From Eutypella sp. D-1 (Eukaryota > Ascomycota > Sordariomycetes > Xylariales > Diatrypaceae): a stretch of DNA of 64,000 nt. The notes beneath the pieces were generated by a model. The model did no database searches. It worked only from the letters and a program-made list of their open reading frames with translations, and was not told where the DNA came from. Positions 33,985 to 46,581 of the stretch are shown here, one piece after another (positions within the stretch are counted from its first letter, which is position 1; each line of letters begins with the position of its first letter). A program made the translations under genes and the position numbers. The stretch covers positions 1,213,227 to 1,277,226 of the forward strand of contig JAJTTP010000013.1 of assembly GCA_023313575.1 (NCBI GenBank), given 5' to 3'.

Positions 33985-36687
33985 TCAAACTGGAGTGGTA
34001 TCTGCCTTCGCCGTCTTCTCTGATGGACTTTTAGATGAACACTTCGTCCCTGGAATAATGGCTTTGGTTCCTGCTACAATAGCGGCCCATGCCTTCTGAA
34101 TGAGACCGAATCGATCGCTTAGATATATGAGAACAATCGACGCAACATATGTGACGAGAGCCACTGCAATAGTCGAGTCTCTGTATAGCGCAATTGTATC
34201 AGGCATCTCGTCTTTGTTGAAGAACTGTGTGCTAAAGACAGTCTATTGGTATGGTCAGAGCTGTACAGAGGAACAGTAGGGTGATATGGGAATACTTGCT
34301 GCAATGAAGCTGGGTGGTAAGAACACGACGGTAACGATGGTGAATGCGAACACGTAGCGTGACATCGTTGTGGACCGTGACGCTTCGAGCAGGGCCGTGG
34401 CGTTGAATAGCTGAACAGTATCGTTAGTCGTGACTGTTTTTCTTCCCTTCTAATTACCAGCATGGCAACTGCTTTGACCAAGTAAAGGGATGGACCTCAC
34501 ACCGTCCCGTAAGCTCTGCATATCACCCGAGAGCTCTGTGATGCGGTCCAGCAACCTGCGCTCAGCAGCCTTTTGCTGCGCGTCTACGATCTCCCAATTG
34601 TCATGAATCATGCGCTTTGATTTATCGTGCGACACATTTTGCCAGAATTCGTGCGATGTCAAGTAGGTGAACATTTTCGTGTCCGAGACCATTGTCTGTA
34701 AATCCCGTCCGGTCTCCCGGATCATATCCGAGAAGATACGGAGCAGCTGGATTACCTCGAAGTAGAAGCGTGACCGCTTGAAAGAGGCGTCGAACATCAT
34801 GCTGTCCTTCAGGTTTGCATCCATAATATCCTCTATCTAACAAGAATCGTAAGTCGTTGCAAATTACCATGTCACTGGTGGTAGGTGCGACGAACCTTCA
34901 CTCTTACGCTATTATCTAGCTCGTCAAGACAACTAGCCCACTCGCGTTCCCAGAGAGGAACGAGACCGAAAATGGTGGCCTGGTAGGCCATGTACCACGC
35001 TAATGTTCCCTCGATTTTTAACCCAGAGCTTCTCCAGTTCTTGAAGTCGTCTTCGGAAAATGAATTCATCTCGGGGAAGTCACTGATAACTAAGATCCGA
35101 AAGGTGGGCATGCTTGATGCATAATCAAAGTCCGAGGCAAGACATACGACGCAAAGCCTTTTCTCCGAAAATCGCTTCATTGATGCATTCTGGAGCGACG
35201 GAAACATGCCGGACTGACGAGCTGTTGCCAGACCTTCGCGTGGTATAGGAGAAGGAATGGGGTAATGATGTGGCATGTCCTGGTTGAGGCGTAGATACGA
35301 TTCTGTTGGACCATTTCCATATTCAAGGTGTATAAAGTTTGGGTCCCTACTCGAAAAACAACGAATATCATGACGCCTGTAGATGGAAAACTTAGCGACA
35401 GGATCACCATCATCACCCTCTTCTGAACCTCCGGGATCCCCAATGAGATAGGGCCTCTCTCTTAAATGCATAGGTTTCCACGGGCCCGCGAAGGAGCAGA
35501 TTGTATCGATTGCGAGAATGACCTGGTCACCGGAGTTCGCAAGACTCCCTAATACAAGACTGCTACCTATGTCGCAAGGGTGAAGCAACAAGGCTGAAAG
35601 AAACGCAAGATGATCGAAGTTGATCGTGTTGTCGTGACAAGGCCTGAGCAGCCTGGGTGCGTTAGCCACATGTGTCAGCTGGTAAGTCCATTCGCTCTCA
35701 CCAGATCTTTCCAGGACTGATGACCTCCTACAGTTCTTTGATTAGCAGCCATCTAATATCCAAATGATCCCATTAGTGGCTCACATGGCAAAGTTGCGCG
35801 AGAGGTATCATGGGAAACGTGAGTGTTCGCATCTCGCTATTGATTTCGGTAAAGAGCAACGTATGGTAAAAGCGAGCGCTTTTCATGATACTGTCGTTTC
35901 CATAGTATAAATATAGGAGAGTCCAGGAAGCTCTAAACGTTTCAGGCCTGACCTTCCATTTAATGCATATTTTCCCGTCGATCTTGACGCCTTGCGCAAG
36001 ACCTGTAACGGGCCACGCCTTCTCTAGCAGGCCTGCCGCCTCAGGAATTGTCAATGCCTTCTTCCGAGAGGAAGTCGTGTCCTTCATCGGCCATATCGAG
36101 AACCATCTTTTTGCTGCACTGGGCCTGGGTGGGACCTCGCCATAAATCCTGAGCACGGTATCGTTAGGCCCTGGACAGCTGAAGACCGCGGGACTATCTT
36201 CTGTGTTAGGTTGATCCTTTAGTACCTCTTCATTCCACTTCCCGCCCCTCCCGTGGAATTGCGTTAGGAAGACACTCCTGAAGTTAGCCAGCATGTCATC
36301 TTGAGGGCATGACCTCTTCGCCAAGGCAAGAATCTCCGACTCGTCGTAGAACCTGTATAGAGGCGCTGTCTCTAGATTTCCTGCTTCAAGTGAGTTGACA
36401 GTGTTGTCCGGTCGACCTGGCGAAACCGGTGGCGGGTCCGCCTTCTGCACGAGCAAGGCCCTTAGCATCTCCTTTATGCCCTTCACCTCTTCAATTAGCG
36501 CCGCGACCTCGCTCTGGTCGCTAGGCGCGGACTTGCCATCCTGCGCAGTGGATATCCCGGCTTCGCTCGCCTCTGGCCTAAAGGTTCTAGAAGTGGAATT
36601 GTAGCTCTGCGCATCACCGGGGGCTGTGAATGAAAATTCTGTGCTCTTCTCACTGCCACCGAAGATCTTGAGAGGTAAAGGGGACAT
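33985..36687 (-). CDS. CorA-like membrane protein with large fungal N-terminal region
   Basis: Likely a two-helix membrane protein of the CorA divalent-cation transporter superfamily; transport is not proven. Proposed exons: 35785..36687, 34896..35696, 34501..34836, 34300..34410, 33985..34224 (about 796 aa). The CorA-like end is clear: a long helical region (FYFEVIQLLRIFSDMI; QQKAAERRLLDRITELSGDM), then SLRDGLFNATALLEASRST, a first membrane helix ending VVFLPPSFIA, and a second helix IAVALVTYVASIVLIYL. The GMN motif that normally follows helix 1 is absent; FFNKDE is found instead. Helix 1 exon ends at a GC donor (GCAAGT). The N-terminal 550 residues are Ser/Pro-rich and then of unknown fold. 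The junction between exons 1 and 2 is unsure: acceptors at 35728, 35697 and 35679 are possible and only the latter two keep frame. A broken allele is not excluded. Confidence 0.65.
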
Positions 36688-37567
36688 GGCGCAACAGCAG
36701 GAGTACTAAGAACTGCGGGAAGAAGCATAACCTCCCATCACCCGTCGCATGTTTGTGAATAGCGGGGGGGGGGGGGGGGAATCGAGGGGTATAAATGTAT
36801 GTATAACTGAGGCAGAAGAAATGAAAAAGCAGAAAGACATTGTTCATATGCGGGATGGCATAGGTAGCTGCTGATAAACTGGTTGCTGCAGCCGATCGAT
36901 CACATCACATACATACATGCGCCGCATCATAGTCGCCCAGTGGCAGTCAGTCAGAAGCGTTGTGCGCATACGTCTGTACTCGAGACTTTTGCCCCCATTT
37001 TCAGCTCGCTGCACGCGTGAAACCGCAGAGGCGTCCCATGCGTCGATGTGAGACATCGGGAACACTAGCCGGAGCACGGGCTCGGCTCTCCGTCGCATCC
37101 AGCGCATTGAACCCAAAATGATTAGACCAATGCACTCCACGACCGAGAGAACATCAAATACACGGAAAGCACGAATGCCTGCTCAGCCTGTTTCTTAGGT
37201 TGTAAGAGGGGGTGAGGTGGAAGGCAGGTTGCCGTAGGGTGCGTGGTCCTACGTACGTGTTCAACTGGTGAAATGTAAGTTCTATTATATGCGGGAACGC
37301 GCTAGCAATATGGGTGCGACTGTGCCTGCAGCCAGCGTGCAAACCCCGTGACTGGTGCGTTGGCTACAGTTGACCGCCGGTAAGTAGCCGGGCAGAGAGG
37401 CAGACTGGAGGCCAGCAGCTTATAGTTGCTTGGTGGCGCGTGCAGCCAATTCGTTGTTGTGTCCCTGACCTAGTCGGCATCCTGCAGGAGGCGACACGAA
37501 TGTCCTTGGAAGGCAGATAAAGTACACGAAATTGGAATACTTGCCTCTTGAGATATCTTGTCTACTC
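36688..37567. other. Promoter and spacer of the CorA-like gene
   Basis: Contains a G16 homopolymer (36764-36779). Only short chance frames were seen. Confidence 0.45.
36764..36779. repeat. G16 homopolymer
   Basis: Sixteen consecutive G residues about 80 nt upstream of the CorA-like start codon. Confidence 0.9.
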
Positions 37568-37975
37568 ATGCCATCTAGTAAAGGATGCGTCGAGAAAGCC
37601 TTATTTCATATTTGGCCTCACTGGGCCCGTCCATATAGACCGTTGTCCGTCATGCTTCCATTCGAGTCGATTCTAGGATATGTTGTGATCCCAGGCCTAT
37701 CCTTGATAGGTCGGCGATCTCTGTTGAGAATAGCGCACAATTGGCCGGTTGCACAACAAAAATGCAAACTGGATGCACTACATTCACTGCCTGGCCCCTT
37801 CCCAATAGACCTAGGCAATGTGCCTCATAGCCTGAAAGCGCGTGAAGGGAAGGAAGAGCGCTTATGTCCCAAATGCAATCACCGTAAGCGGACCACCATG
37901 TACGCAAGGGATGACATGGTAAGTGGAGAGGCTGCGAATCGAGCATGCAGGCAATGTGATCGAAGCAAATCATGA
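37568..37975 (+). CDS. Doubtful ORF with paired CxxC motifs
   Basis: Open frame of 135 codons starting at an ATG. Its C-terminal part contains CPKC and CRQC, a spacing that could form a small zinc ribbon, surrounded by basic residues. Two good 5' splice sites (GTAAGC near 37883 and GTAAGT near 37919) fall inside the frame, so if it is coding, the last part may be intronic. The upstream residues show no recognisable domain. It may be a relic or chance; I cannot assign a function. Confidence 0.2.
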   Translation: MPSSKGCVEKALFHIWPHWARPYRPLSVMLPFESILGYVVIPGLSLIGRRSLLRIAHNWPVAQQKCKLDALHSLPGPFPIDLGNVPHSLKAREGKEERLCPKCNHRKRTTMYARDDMVSGEAANRACRQCDRSKS

Positions 37976-38717
37976 GCTAGTAAAAGAGCGTCTTGCTCCG
38001 ACACCAATATTGTCGATTCTATACAATACTATGTATTCGAATGATTACATAGAGGCTTACATCTAAGCGGCATTAGCTAAGCGAGACGGGATAGAAAGGG
38101 GGGGGGGTTGACTAACTCGACCGTGTAATAATAGCCAAGGACGAGTATGAAGATCCCCGGTAATGCAATTATACCTAATCAAACGCAGGGCTTGGCTTGG
38201 TTCATGATAGAGCCAGACTAATTATACGGTTCAGCAATTCCTAAAAAGAATATAATGACTTCAGGGAATACGAGGACATAGGAAATGGAAGATTCAGGCA
38301 GCCATTTGGCTCTTGCCACGTGAGTACTAACTGAACAAATAAGCTGCGTCCGTGATATCACTATTTGGTCAAGCTCGATAGTAATTCGATTGATGCATAA
38401 TAAGTTGTATTGTTCTCCTGCCAAGAAAAAAAAGCAACATGCAGGTTTGCGCCGAAAAGAAAAGCCTGTTATTCTTTTTCTCTTTGCTCACATGTGTAGA
38501 TGTACCCAAGACTAAAGCCACCCGACGAATAACTCCTCGCTGGATGCCAAAATTCACAAAAGACGCTCGCTCTCTGCAACGACAAAATAAAGGGTGTCCC
38601 CGTCCCGGCTTTCTCTCGACCTGTGAATGCCACATCATACATCACCCCGGGTTAGATACAACCTGCCCCTCGGGGTGATTTACGAGCTTTAAGAGCTTTA
38701 CGAGCGCGACCTTTCCG
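37976..38717. other. Gene-free spacer
   Basis: AT-rich with short purine tracts (a G run near 38099-38107). Nothing supportable seen. Confidence 0.45.
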
Positions 38718-39236
38718 CTAGATTGGACTTCGGAACCTCTTGAATGGGTTGCTGAGCCTCCGCCCGCTCTTGGTGCGCTCAGGTTGCTGCTCGGGGTTCA
38801 CCGGGAATTCACCGTGATCTCGGAGATCATCACCAGACTCCCGAGCGGCATCGACCTGCTCGGCGGCGGAGGCAGCCGTCGACTGCCCTTGGTGCTGACT
38901 CGGCGACTCCGGCTCGATCTTCCCGTGACTAACAGTGCGCTTATGCCTCTTCAGAAACTGGTGTCTCGTGCGGCTGAGAGCCTTGCTTGGGTCGACATCT
39001 TCCGCTGTGATGCAGGCCCCCGGTGTCGTGATAGCATCCGGGTGGCGGCGCGAGGTGGTGTGCTTCCTGAAATAAGGGGGAAACCCAGTGACGTCCTCCT
39101 GAAGCTCGTCGTCGTCGCGGCTATTCGGCCGACTATTGTTGGTACTAACAGAGGCAGCCGACATAGTGATAGTGCTGTCGAAGGATTTAGCTGTGTCCAG
39201 CGTTGGTGTCCGCCTGGTTCTGGAAAAGACGCGCAT
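38718..39236 (-). CDS. Hypothetical basic disordered protein
   Basis: Single-exon frame of 172 aa beginning at a true ATG (context AAG-ATG-C). I do not recognise a family. The whole protein is predicted disordered by composition: Ser/Thr/Arg/Pro-rich, with several RxxS/RRxS-like sites that kinases could use, an acidic Asp/Glu patch near residues 40-48 and a basic C-terminus (GRRLSNPFKRFRSPI). Segments PPYFRKHTTSRRHPDAITTP and ALSRTRHQFLKRHKR look like short conserved linear motifs rather than a fold. No signal peptide or membrane helix. It is isolated, with more than 3 kb of empty sequence downstream of its start. Confidence 0.5.
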   Translation of the reverse strand: MRVFSRTRRTPTLDTAKSFDSTITMSAASVSTNNSRPNSRDDDELQEDVTGFPPYFRKHTTSRRHPDAITTPGACITAEDVDPSKALSRTRHQFLKRHKRTVSHGKIEPESPSQHQGQSTAASAAEQVDAARESGDDLRDHGEFPVNPEQQPERTKSGRRLSNPFKRFRSPI

Positions 39237-42200
39237 CTTGTGGCCTACTGTCGTGGTCGATGGGAATAGAAACAGAAACAGAAGCGACGATTAGGCACTG
39301 CCTTGGGAAACTTTATCTCTCGGAAGACCGATGAGGGGCACACCGGTATGATGAAACGCAAACTGAATAAGACGCTAAGGAGATACGGTTGCGCTGGTCC
39401 CAGCTTGGGAAGTGTCTGGCCAAAGCAGACGGGTGATGATCAAATGGACTTTCCGTTTCTGACTTAGGGGCCAGTGTAAAGATCGACGAGAAAAGAAAAG
39501 AAAAAGACCGTGGAAGCTGAAAAGCAAGGCTATACCGTTGCCAAACAACGGGATTCGTATTCGTGGGGATGTGATATAGAAGGTGTAGAAGGGAATAGGT
39601 TTGCTTCTACTGGAAGCCCCTGGATGTCAGGCCGCTTCGACCAGCAACCTCATTTTATAATAGCCTGAGTTACAATTGTTGCTATGGATTCGTTGGGCTT
39701 TTCTTTGTTCTACAGTAATACAGGATCGAAAAAGGAGTGAATAACAATAGGAATAACAATTCCATTTGTGCACCATGCTGGCTGGTCGGCATCTGGACCC
39801 CGTGCCTCTTGCCCAAGTGCTGGACAGTGGCTTACGTAGCCCCTTTGAGGCGAAGGAAATGAATGAACTGCTCAGTGCTCACCTGAATTCAGTAATTATC
39901 GGGGGAAAATTGGAGACCAGTTGGACTGGTTTGCCAAGAAAATCGGTAGCAGACCGCGCGCTTCCGGGCCCCCTGTCAGGCCTGTCGTCGACAAGAACTC
40001 GGGCCCTCCCTCGTGCCGTGATCCGGCCTTCGATTTTATGGGGTGATGGGGTCAGCCCCCGACCGAGAGACTGGGTGTGAGAGCAATGTTTGATCTGGAC
40101 AGCGATCGAGGAAGGTTCCAAGTCAAGCTCTCATTTTAATGATGTTGCTATCGATGCAGATGAGATAATTGTAGATATCCAGGTAGGTACTAAGGTACGC
40201 AAGAAAATAAAGAGGGGGCTTAATGCCGGGTGAACTTAAAGCTGGTGGCCGAATAATAGAGCAGCTGGAGGTTTAACTATATCACATCTAGGATTTGGGC
40301 AAGTTGGGAGGGGAAAGGGAATTCAGAGATGCAAGATTCTGGAGATGCAGAAACGCAAAAAGAGGATGACAGGAATCGTGCTTTAGTAATAAAAATCTTA
40401 CAAGTGTGTATGGATGCATTTAAAGTGCGATGCAGCAGGGCTTGGATGGCCAATACCTAGAGCTCTACTTTGTCTGCATCCTACGCTCGGAAGCACCTGA
40501 GGCGGTTGACGGCGATTCATGTCTGTTTTGAGCCGATTTGTCTCAGTCATCACTGCCGTGGGCAGGTATTTAGGTAACCCATTCTGCCCGTCTTGCCGGC
40601 TGGGGATGGACAACGAGCTTCCCAACACCTGCCAACTCAATATTCGTACACACGGAATACTCTAGGCAGGTTTTAGGCATACAGATGTCATAGGATAGGA
40701 TAGGTCTACGGGTTATGACGAATCCGGGTCCATCCATGGAGGCTTTGTGGCGAAGGAGGATACCAATTGCGGCTTTCTAGCAGCCGCACAGCCGATATCT
40801 GACGACGGCTATACCGATGTAGCGTTTGGTTTTTTTTTGGTTCGTTTCTCTCCGCGCTTGAATAAACTGGAAGCCTGGCAACTTGGCTGCTGATCGGTAA
40901 AATACTTACGCAAGTACCCTACGGAGTTTTTGGGGAGTCAGGTTGTCAGGGAATACGTTAAGTGCGCAGTAGGGACCTGCTGATTTTGTTGATCTATCTT
41001 AGCTTCTTGGCCCCATGTTAATAAATGACGAATAAAAACCACGTTGATGATCCTCTCCTCTGGTATCCGTAGTGGCAGAATGTGGCATCTGGTGGTTATG
41101 CATGTATGTCTCAAAAAGAATTTGTTGTCAACTTGTCAAAGTTGGAGACAGCGGCACATATTGATAGACAATTACTACATACGCATTTATGAGACTGACC
41201 TGTTAGAAACAAAGACGAGAGAAAAGAATGCCATCGCACGTCTAGCCATCCCGTCGGCATTGCTAGTCTCTAAGTAGTGACAGCTAAGTATTAGGGTGTT
41301 CAACATCTCAGCCCTTTGTTCGATACCCGGAGATACCCGCTGATATACCCCTGTCCACCCCCTACTAGAAGGATTGGTCAGGTAGACTTTGGATATTTCC
41401 GGTGCCATCGAATAATTCTGTCAGTGGGGTTCCTCGGGGCGATCCTAAATCTAATAGGTACTTTTCGTTCTACACAACTCAGTTTAGAAAGCTTGTTCAG
41501 CGCCGAATTGCCGGAAGTACCTCTTCGCACACGAACCATCTCCATGGATACTTTCCTCAACGTACTGGATTCTTCTCACTCTTCGGCATAACGGCACCGT
41601 CTAAGCCACGATATAATACATGTTGAACACTCTATCTTTGTCTTGAACATTCAGGGCTTTTATGATCAATCTGTTCCTCCAGGTGCCGCTTAACCTAAAT
41701 AATTTCAATATACTGATAACCTCAGTCTTCGCGATATTTTTGCCATCATGCATGTATGCATGCAGATCAAGGAATGTCCCTCCTAAAGAATACTCCGTAC
41801 ACCGCGTTGTTATATGGATCACCCCACCCCAACATCTCAAGTTATAACCCCTTTTCTCTTCGGTCAATGCCTAGACAGTCAAGTTGTACGTAATTACGCA
41901 TTTATATCACGGAAAGCGCATCTCATGCTCTCGGCCTGAATAAATATTGCAATATACCGGTAGATCGCATTATTCGTGAGGTGCCAATATGCCCATCCGT
42001 CTTCAACCATCGACGCTACCTGAAAATTGGTCTCTCCCGCGCATGACATTATTCTACAGGTGCCGTTGTAAGAGCTTGTGCTAGTATCTCAGACCCGCCG
42101 CCAACATCTAGGAGCTACGACCAACTTCCATCGCTGTCGATCTTCTCATTTCGAACGTGTTGTGGCACCAAAGACGCCCATAATTAGTCGATGTTCTGTT

Positions 42201-42931
42201 TTACAGTGGTTGGCTTCATATAACTCTAACGTCACCGGCGGCGTGGGCCGAACAGATCACACACGTCCACGCTCATGGCATGGCCCTCCAAACGCCTTTC
42301 TCAGTGATACAGCACGAGATCGACAAATTGGTACGGTGGCGTCACCCACAAGCATTACGCAATTGTGAAATGCAGATGTTGTGGCCGTCCCTGAAGGGAA
42401 CCATTCCCAAGCACCGGTGTATCCCCATAGGTAGGTGGGCGGACACCTGGGCAGCGGCAATCACGCCCTATTAGCATCCGGGGACCTTCCAGTTATCCAT
42501 CCCGGCGTCTAAGGCTTCTTGGTATCCTCGAGGGCTCCAGGTAACGAGTCCTTCCACCAGTTGCCTCTACCCAATACCAAAGCCAGCTATAACAGACTCC
42601 GTAACCCCATCACACATTCTCAGTTCAACTCCGGGATCCCCTTCTACTCTCACCGTCAAGTTGACGTCTTGCCAATCGACCAGCATATGAGTATATTGAA
42701 AGAATGAGGAAGCATGCCTGCTCTCTTAATTACTGCTAATTTAGTTGGCTAATGATACAATCGAAAATATTTAGCTCTAGATCTAACAAACAACAGCTAG
42801 AATCTGACCAAGAAGCCCAACCTTGTATCACGAAGTATCTACATGGGGAAGTGAACCAAACCGCCGGAACTCACCAAGCCAGAGCAAGCCTCCTTTTATA
42901 CGCATAATTATTGCCTCTCTATTCATCCCCA
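39237..42931. other. 3.7-kb gene-poor stretch
   Basis: No gene could be supported on either strand; open frames are short, overlap on both strands and mostly start at non-ATG codons. It holds a TACC-rich word at about 40180-40195 and AT-rich blocks around 40990-41900. It could contain old repeat remnants, which I cannot identify by eye. Confidence 0.45.
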
Positions 42932-44067
42932 TCACCGGTTTCCGCCATCTAACTCATGGTAATTTCGCCGCCCGATATCACCCTCTTCGGACATATGCCC
43001 GATTCCTTCTGGCGGCCCTGTTGGCTGTGCGTATTGATTTGTGGCTGATTGGTAAAAGCCGGGGTGCTCCGATACTGGTTGCAAGCCCGACCCCGGTTGC
43101 AAGCCCGACCCCGGTTGCAGACTCGACCCCGGTCGCATGCTGGATCCCGGCTGCGGACCGGACCCTTCCGGTGGTAATTCCTGAACCAACCCATCACCGC
43201 TGAGTTCCGACAGTTGTGATGTATGCCGGCTATGACCACCAGCCGCGGTGTTTCTAGGTGACCAGCACGTCGATACTGTCGACATCGGGGGACTCACCAT
43301 ACCCATACTCGCCTGGTACGCATATGGTGGGGACTGCGGATACGGAGATGATTGCGCAGTGCTGGGAAACGAATCTTCCATAGCATGTCAGATGATACAT
43401 ACAGAAACGTTATCACAATCGCCTTCTCACCTTTGTAGGGGCTATATTGGCTCCCTGCCATCATAGCCTGGCCACCGCCGTTGGGAGATTGAGCTTGGGA
43501 AGGGTGGCTTTGCACGCCATCTTCATTATAAGCCATTCGCGCCTTTGCTTTTCGTTTTTTCATCCAAAGAAACACGCCAAGTGCTGCAAGCAAGGGCACC
43601 ACCCCTCCCACCGTGCCCCCGACTATCGCACCGGTGGGAGATTTCGGTTCTGCCGGAGCCGGGTCTGCTGAATTCGTGGGCGAAGGCGTGGAAGATGATT
43701 CCAGAAATGGTGCTGCGTTGTCTTCAACATCACTGAGCCTCGCGGGAAGCAGGTCGGCACGGCTACAGCCCTCGTTACATGGATTTTCTTTGCAGCATCC
43801 CATGAAAGGCGGCGTTGCGCTCTGACATGTCCACCACGTGCTGGTATTGTACGGTTCGACGCAATCCTGCCCCGGGATGTCGATGTAGTTCGTCGCACTG
43901 AAGCTGGCCTGGTGTAGCCAATCGTCTTGACAGGTCCCGTCATTTCCATGGCTGCACGGGTCAACGTCGCAACACCCTATAAACCGCGTCTTTGCAGTGT
44001 CGCAGATGTAGAATGTTCCGCCTTTGGGGCAGGAGAGCCCGTACTTCGCTCGGGGATCCTCTGACAT
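42932..44067 (-). CDS. Cysteine-rich single-pass membrane protein, fungal family of unknown function
   Basis: Two exons, 43431..44067 and 42932..43374, with a 56-nt intron (GTGAGA...GAAG); phases match and the product is 359 aa. The N-terminal about 105 residues hold 11 cysteines in two related modules, each with FIGCC/FMGCC followed by DPC/NPC and then a further cysteine. A Ser/Pro/Thr-rich stalk leads into a membrane helix (GAIVGGTVGGVVPLLAALGV) with GxxxG spacing and then a basic stop-transfer KKRKAKAR. The cytoplasmic tail is Pro/Gly/Gln-rich with a hexapeptide repeat of type PGSxLQ. There is no classic signal peptide, so the helix would act as a signal anchor with the Cys-rich part outside. 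Layout recalls fungal wall or surface sensors such as the WSC/Mid2 type, but the modules are different. Uncharacterised. Confidence 0.75.
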
Positions 44068-46581
44068 TGTCTGGACCTAACCCGCTAATATAATCACAAT
44101 ATGGGTAGGAGATGCCTGAGTAATGAGTGCTCGTTTTCGGCTCGGTCACCTTCCGGGCGACTGGTTGAAAACGACTGGATATCGACGACCCGTTCTGAAA
44201 CAAGCTTCTTTTTCTTTCCCTGTCGCTACAAGAATGGGAACCTAAGGGAAAGGAAAGGGAAGAAGCGGCCCGGGGCGTCATCTATTATCTGACACCTCTC
44301 TTGTCACTCGTGCCTACTGTAGTTGGAAGTCCGGTGGGGCGGCTGAGCGAGTAAATATGCATGCACACATCCAACCACGCTCCTCCCCCTCCTTTATGTG
44401 AGATGACGATTTGTCAGTTTCCTGGAAGTAGAATCAACGCCCTGTCATGTCACATCGGGCTGTGGTGCAGCCCCATTACGAGGCGGGCTTTGTGGCTTTG
44501 GGGTCCTTCGCCCGTTCTCCGCACGCCCCTATTGGCCCATCACGGGCGTTGGACCTGCGTGAGCGAATCGCATGCGCCGCTTACATATGCAGTTGGTTCC
44601 TTCTTACTCTTGGAAATACAACTCCTCTGCCTCTATCGGACCACTTCTCCTGTTAAAAACCAAATCCATCCGCACAACAATCAGGTTTTCTTGTCAAGCG
44701 AGATTTTCGACTCCCGAAAGCTGCTATATATAATCTCGTCACATCTGCCTTACGAACCAACCTGCATAGTTCATTGCCGAATGCGGCTTTGTTAGAACAG
44801 CGACGTCCTTCACCACTTTGGGGACAGAATGGGCGAACATATGGGCCAGAACACTCGTCCAGATTTATCGGCTACGGTAGCCAGTCTTCATCCCACACGC
44901 CCCCTCCGCCGGTGCTCCGCACGCACTCACTTCGAGGGCAGCACATAAGTAGGTTTTCCAGATAACCAGAATCTCTTATTTTATATTTGCACCCTGTCAG
45001 CTTATTGTGGCGGGTAGGGTCTGCGTAGCTTCACATGCAGATCCTTGGCCATTTGAAGACAAGAACAGCAGCGTGGGATTTAGGTGCTTGAAGGTCCAAT
45101 GCGCCGAGACTCGTTATGCATTAGCTGTTGGCATGCGAGGTATTCGGCCAGTACAGCACGCATCATGCGCCTCTGTGTCCGATTGCCATTTGTCTTTCGG
45201 TCGCCAACTGTCTTCCGCTCCTCCCCACGATTTGCAATCGCATTCGTTGAGGTACGGTATAAAAGTGGGCTTTGGTAGCGCAACTGGCGTCGGCTTCCTC
45301 TATTAGAAGCCAGTCTCGCAGTTAAATACCTCTGATCCGACAAAACACATTCCATACAATTTCGAAGGAATAAAAGAAAAGTGTCAAACGCTGCTCGGCA
45401 ACACGAATTTACCTTCAAGAGATCTACCTAGTCACGAGGCAAGATTGAACCTAGGGCTGCTGACATCAGATTGCACCACCGCCTTATTTCATTCAATTAA
45501 GTTTTGCACACATACATACGGTACTAATATATCTTGATTGCTTTAAAAGCAGCTGTGGCTGGTCTACAGATATCTATCGCCCGGAGCAACATTACAGGTC
45601 TCGCACATTCCGCCATTGCGTACACCGTCGCCCTCGGGTTACCACGGATTCTAATCGTGAAGACGCCAGCATTCACAACACTTGGATCCCGGGTCCAGTG
45701 TACGACCAGGTGCGAGTGGGTTCTGCTCCCCGCCCGCCTCTAGCAGCGACGCCCGCGGCTCCGTCCCGATGATTTTCGCGATGTAGGTTATATGCCCCGC
45801 GAAGACATCAAAGTCTGCCGGGTATATCTAGGCACCTAGGCAGAAGCATCCACGCTGTGGGTGTGGACAAAGCCGCGCCACGGTGGCTGCAGTGCGCCAG
45901 CTTCAGACGGTGGATGTGGTAAGGCAATTCGGATACCGAGCCAGGTATCATGAAGGGGCAGGAACGGCGTAGGACAAGTTCCCGCTGACCACCAGGCGTC
46001 AGATCTCGACTCCGAATATTGATTCATGGCTCTCTCCACGGCCACTAGATCACAGCAGGTCATCGGTAGTCTTCACGCTATCATTACCTTCACAGCCTAA
46101 CCTGGACATTGGATGGCCTGAGAGATAACCTATACGTTCATTTCCCAGAGACGAATGGAGGCTAGATTGTTCTATCTCGGACAGCTCGAGTAGTTTAGGT
46201 GAGTGGACATTCCAGCCGAGAGGATCACTTCCTCACATAACCATTCTGGTTTCCTCTTTATCTATGCCCCGAAGGTGTGTCAGTGAAACAATCTATGCCC
46301 AGTGATCTTACATCGTCTTACTTTCATAATCATATCCAGTACATTACCAAAGCGAGGACGTCAATGCGGCCGAATCTCGCCAGTAATTACCATCTTATAA
46401 TTAGGTATTACTGAACGCAGTCACATAACATCTATAAACATTCGGGAAATAGCCAGGGCTAACCTTTTGCACTTCGCCTACTTGAATGTTACCCCTGACC
46501 CAAATTGACTGACTAATAGGGACGAATTGATTTGAATCGTGTCGTCCGGTAGCATCATACTCGTCATTTCATTGCCTCAAG
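44068..46581. other. Spacer upstream of the Cys-rich membrane gene
   Basis: Promoter of the Cys-rich gene at the left; otherwise no supportable gene. A 144-codon plus-strand frame at 44361-44795 has an ATG but no protein-like features. Confidence 0.45.

Noticed and set aside
44361..44795. 144-codon plus-strand frame with ATG
   Set aside because: Composition is non-protein-like (His/Pro/Cys/Leu scattered), it lies in the promoter side of the Cys-rich gene, and overlapping frames of similar length exist.
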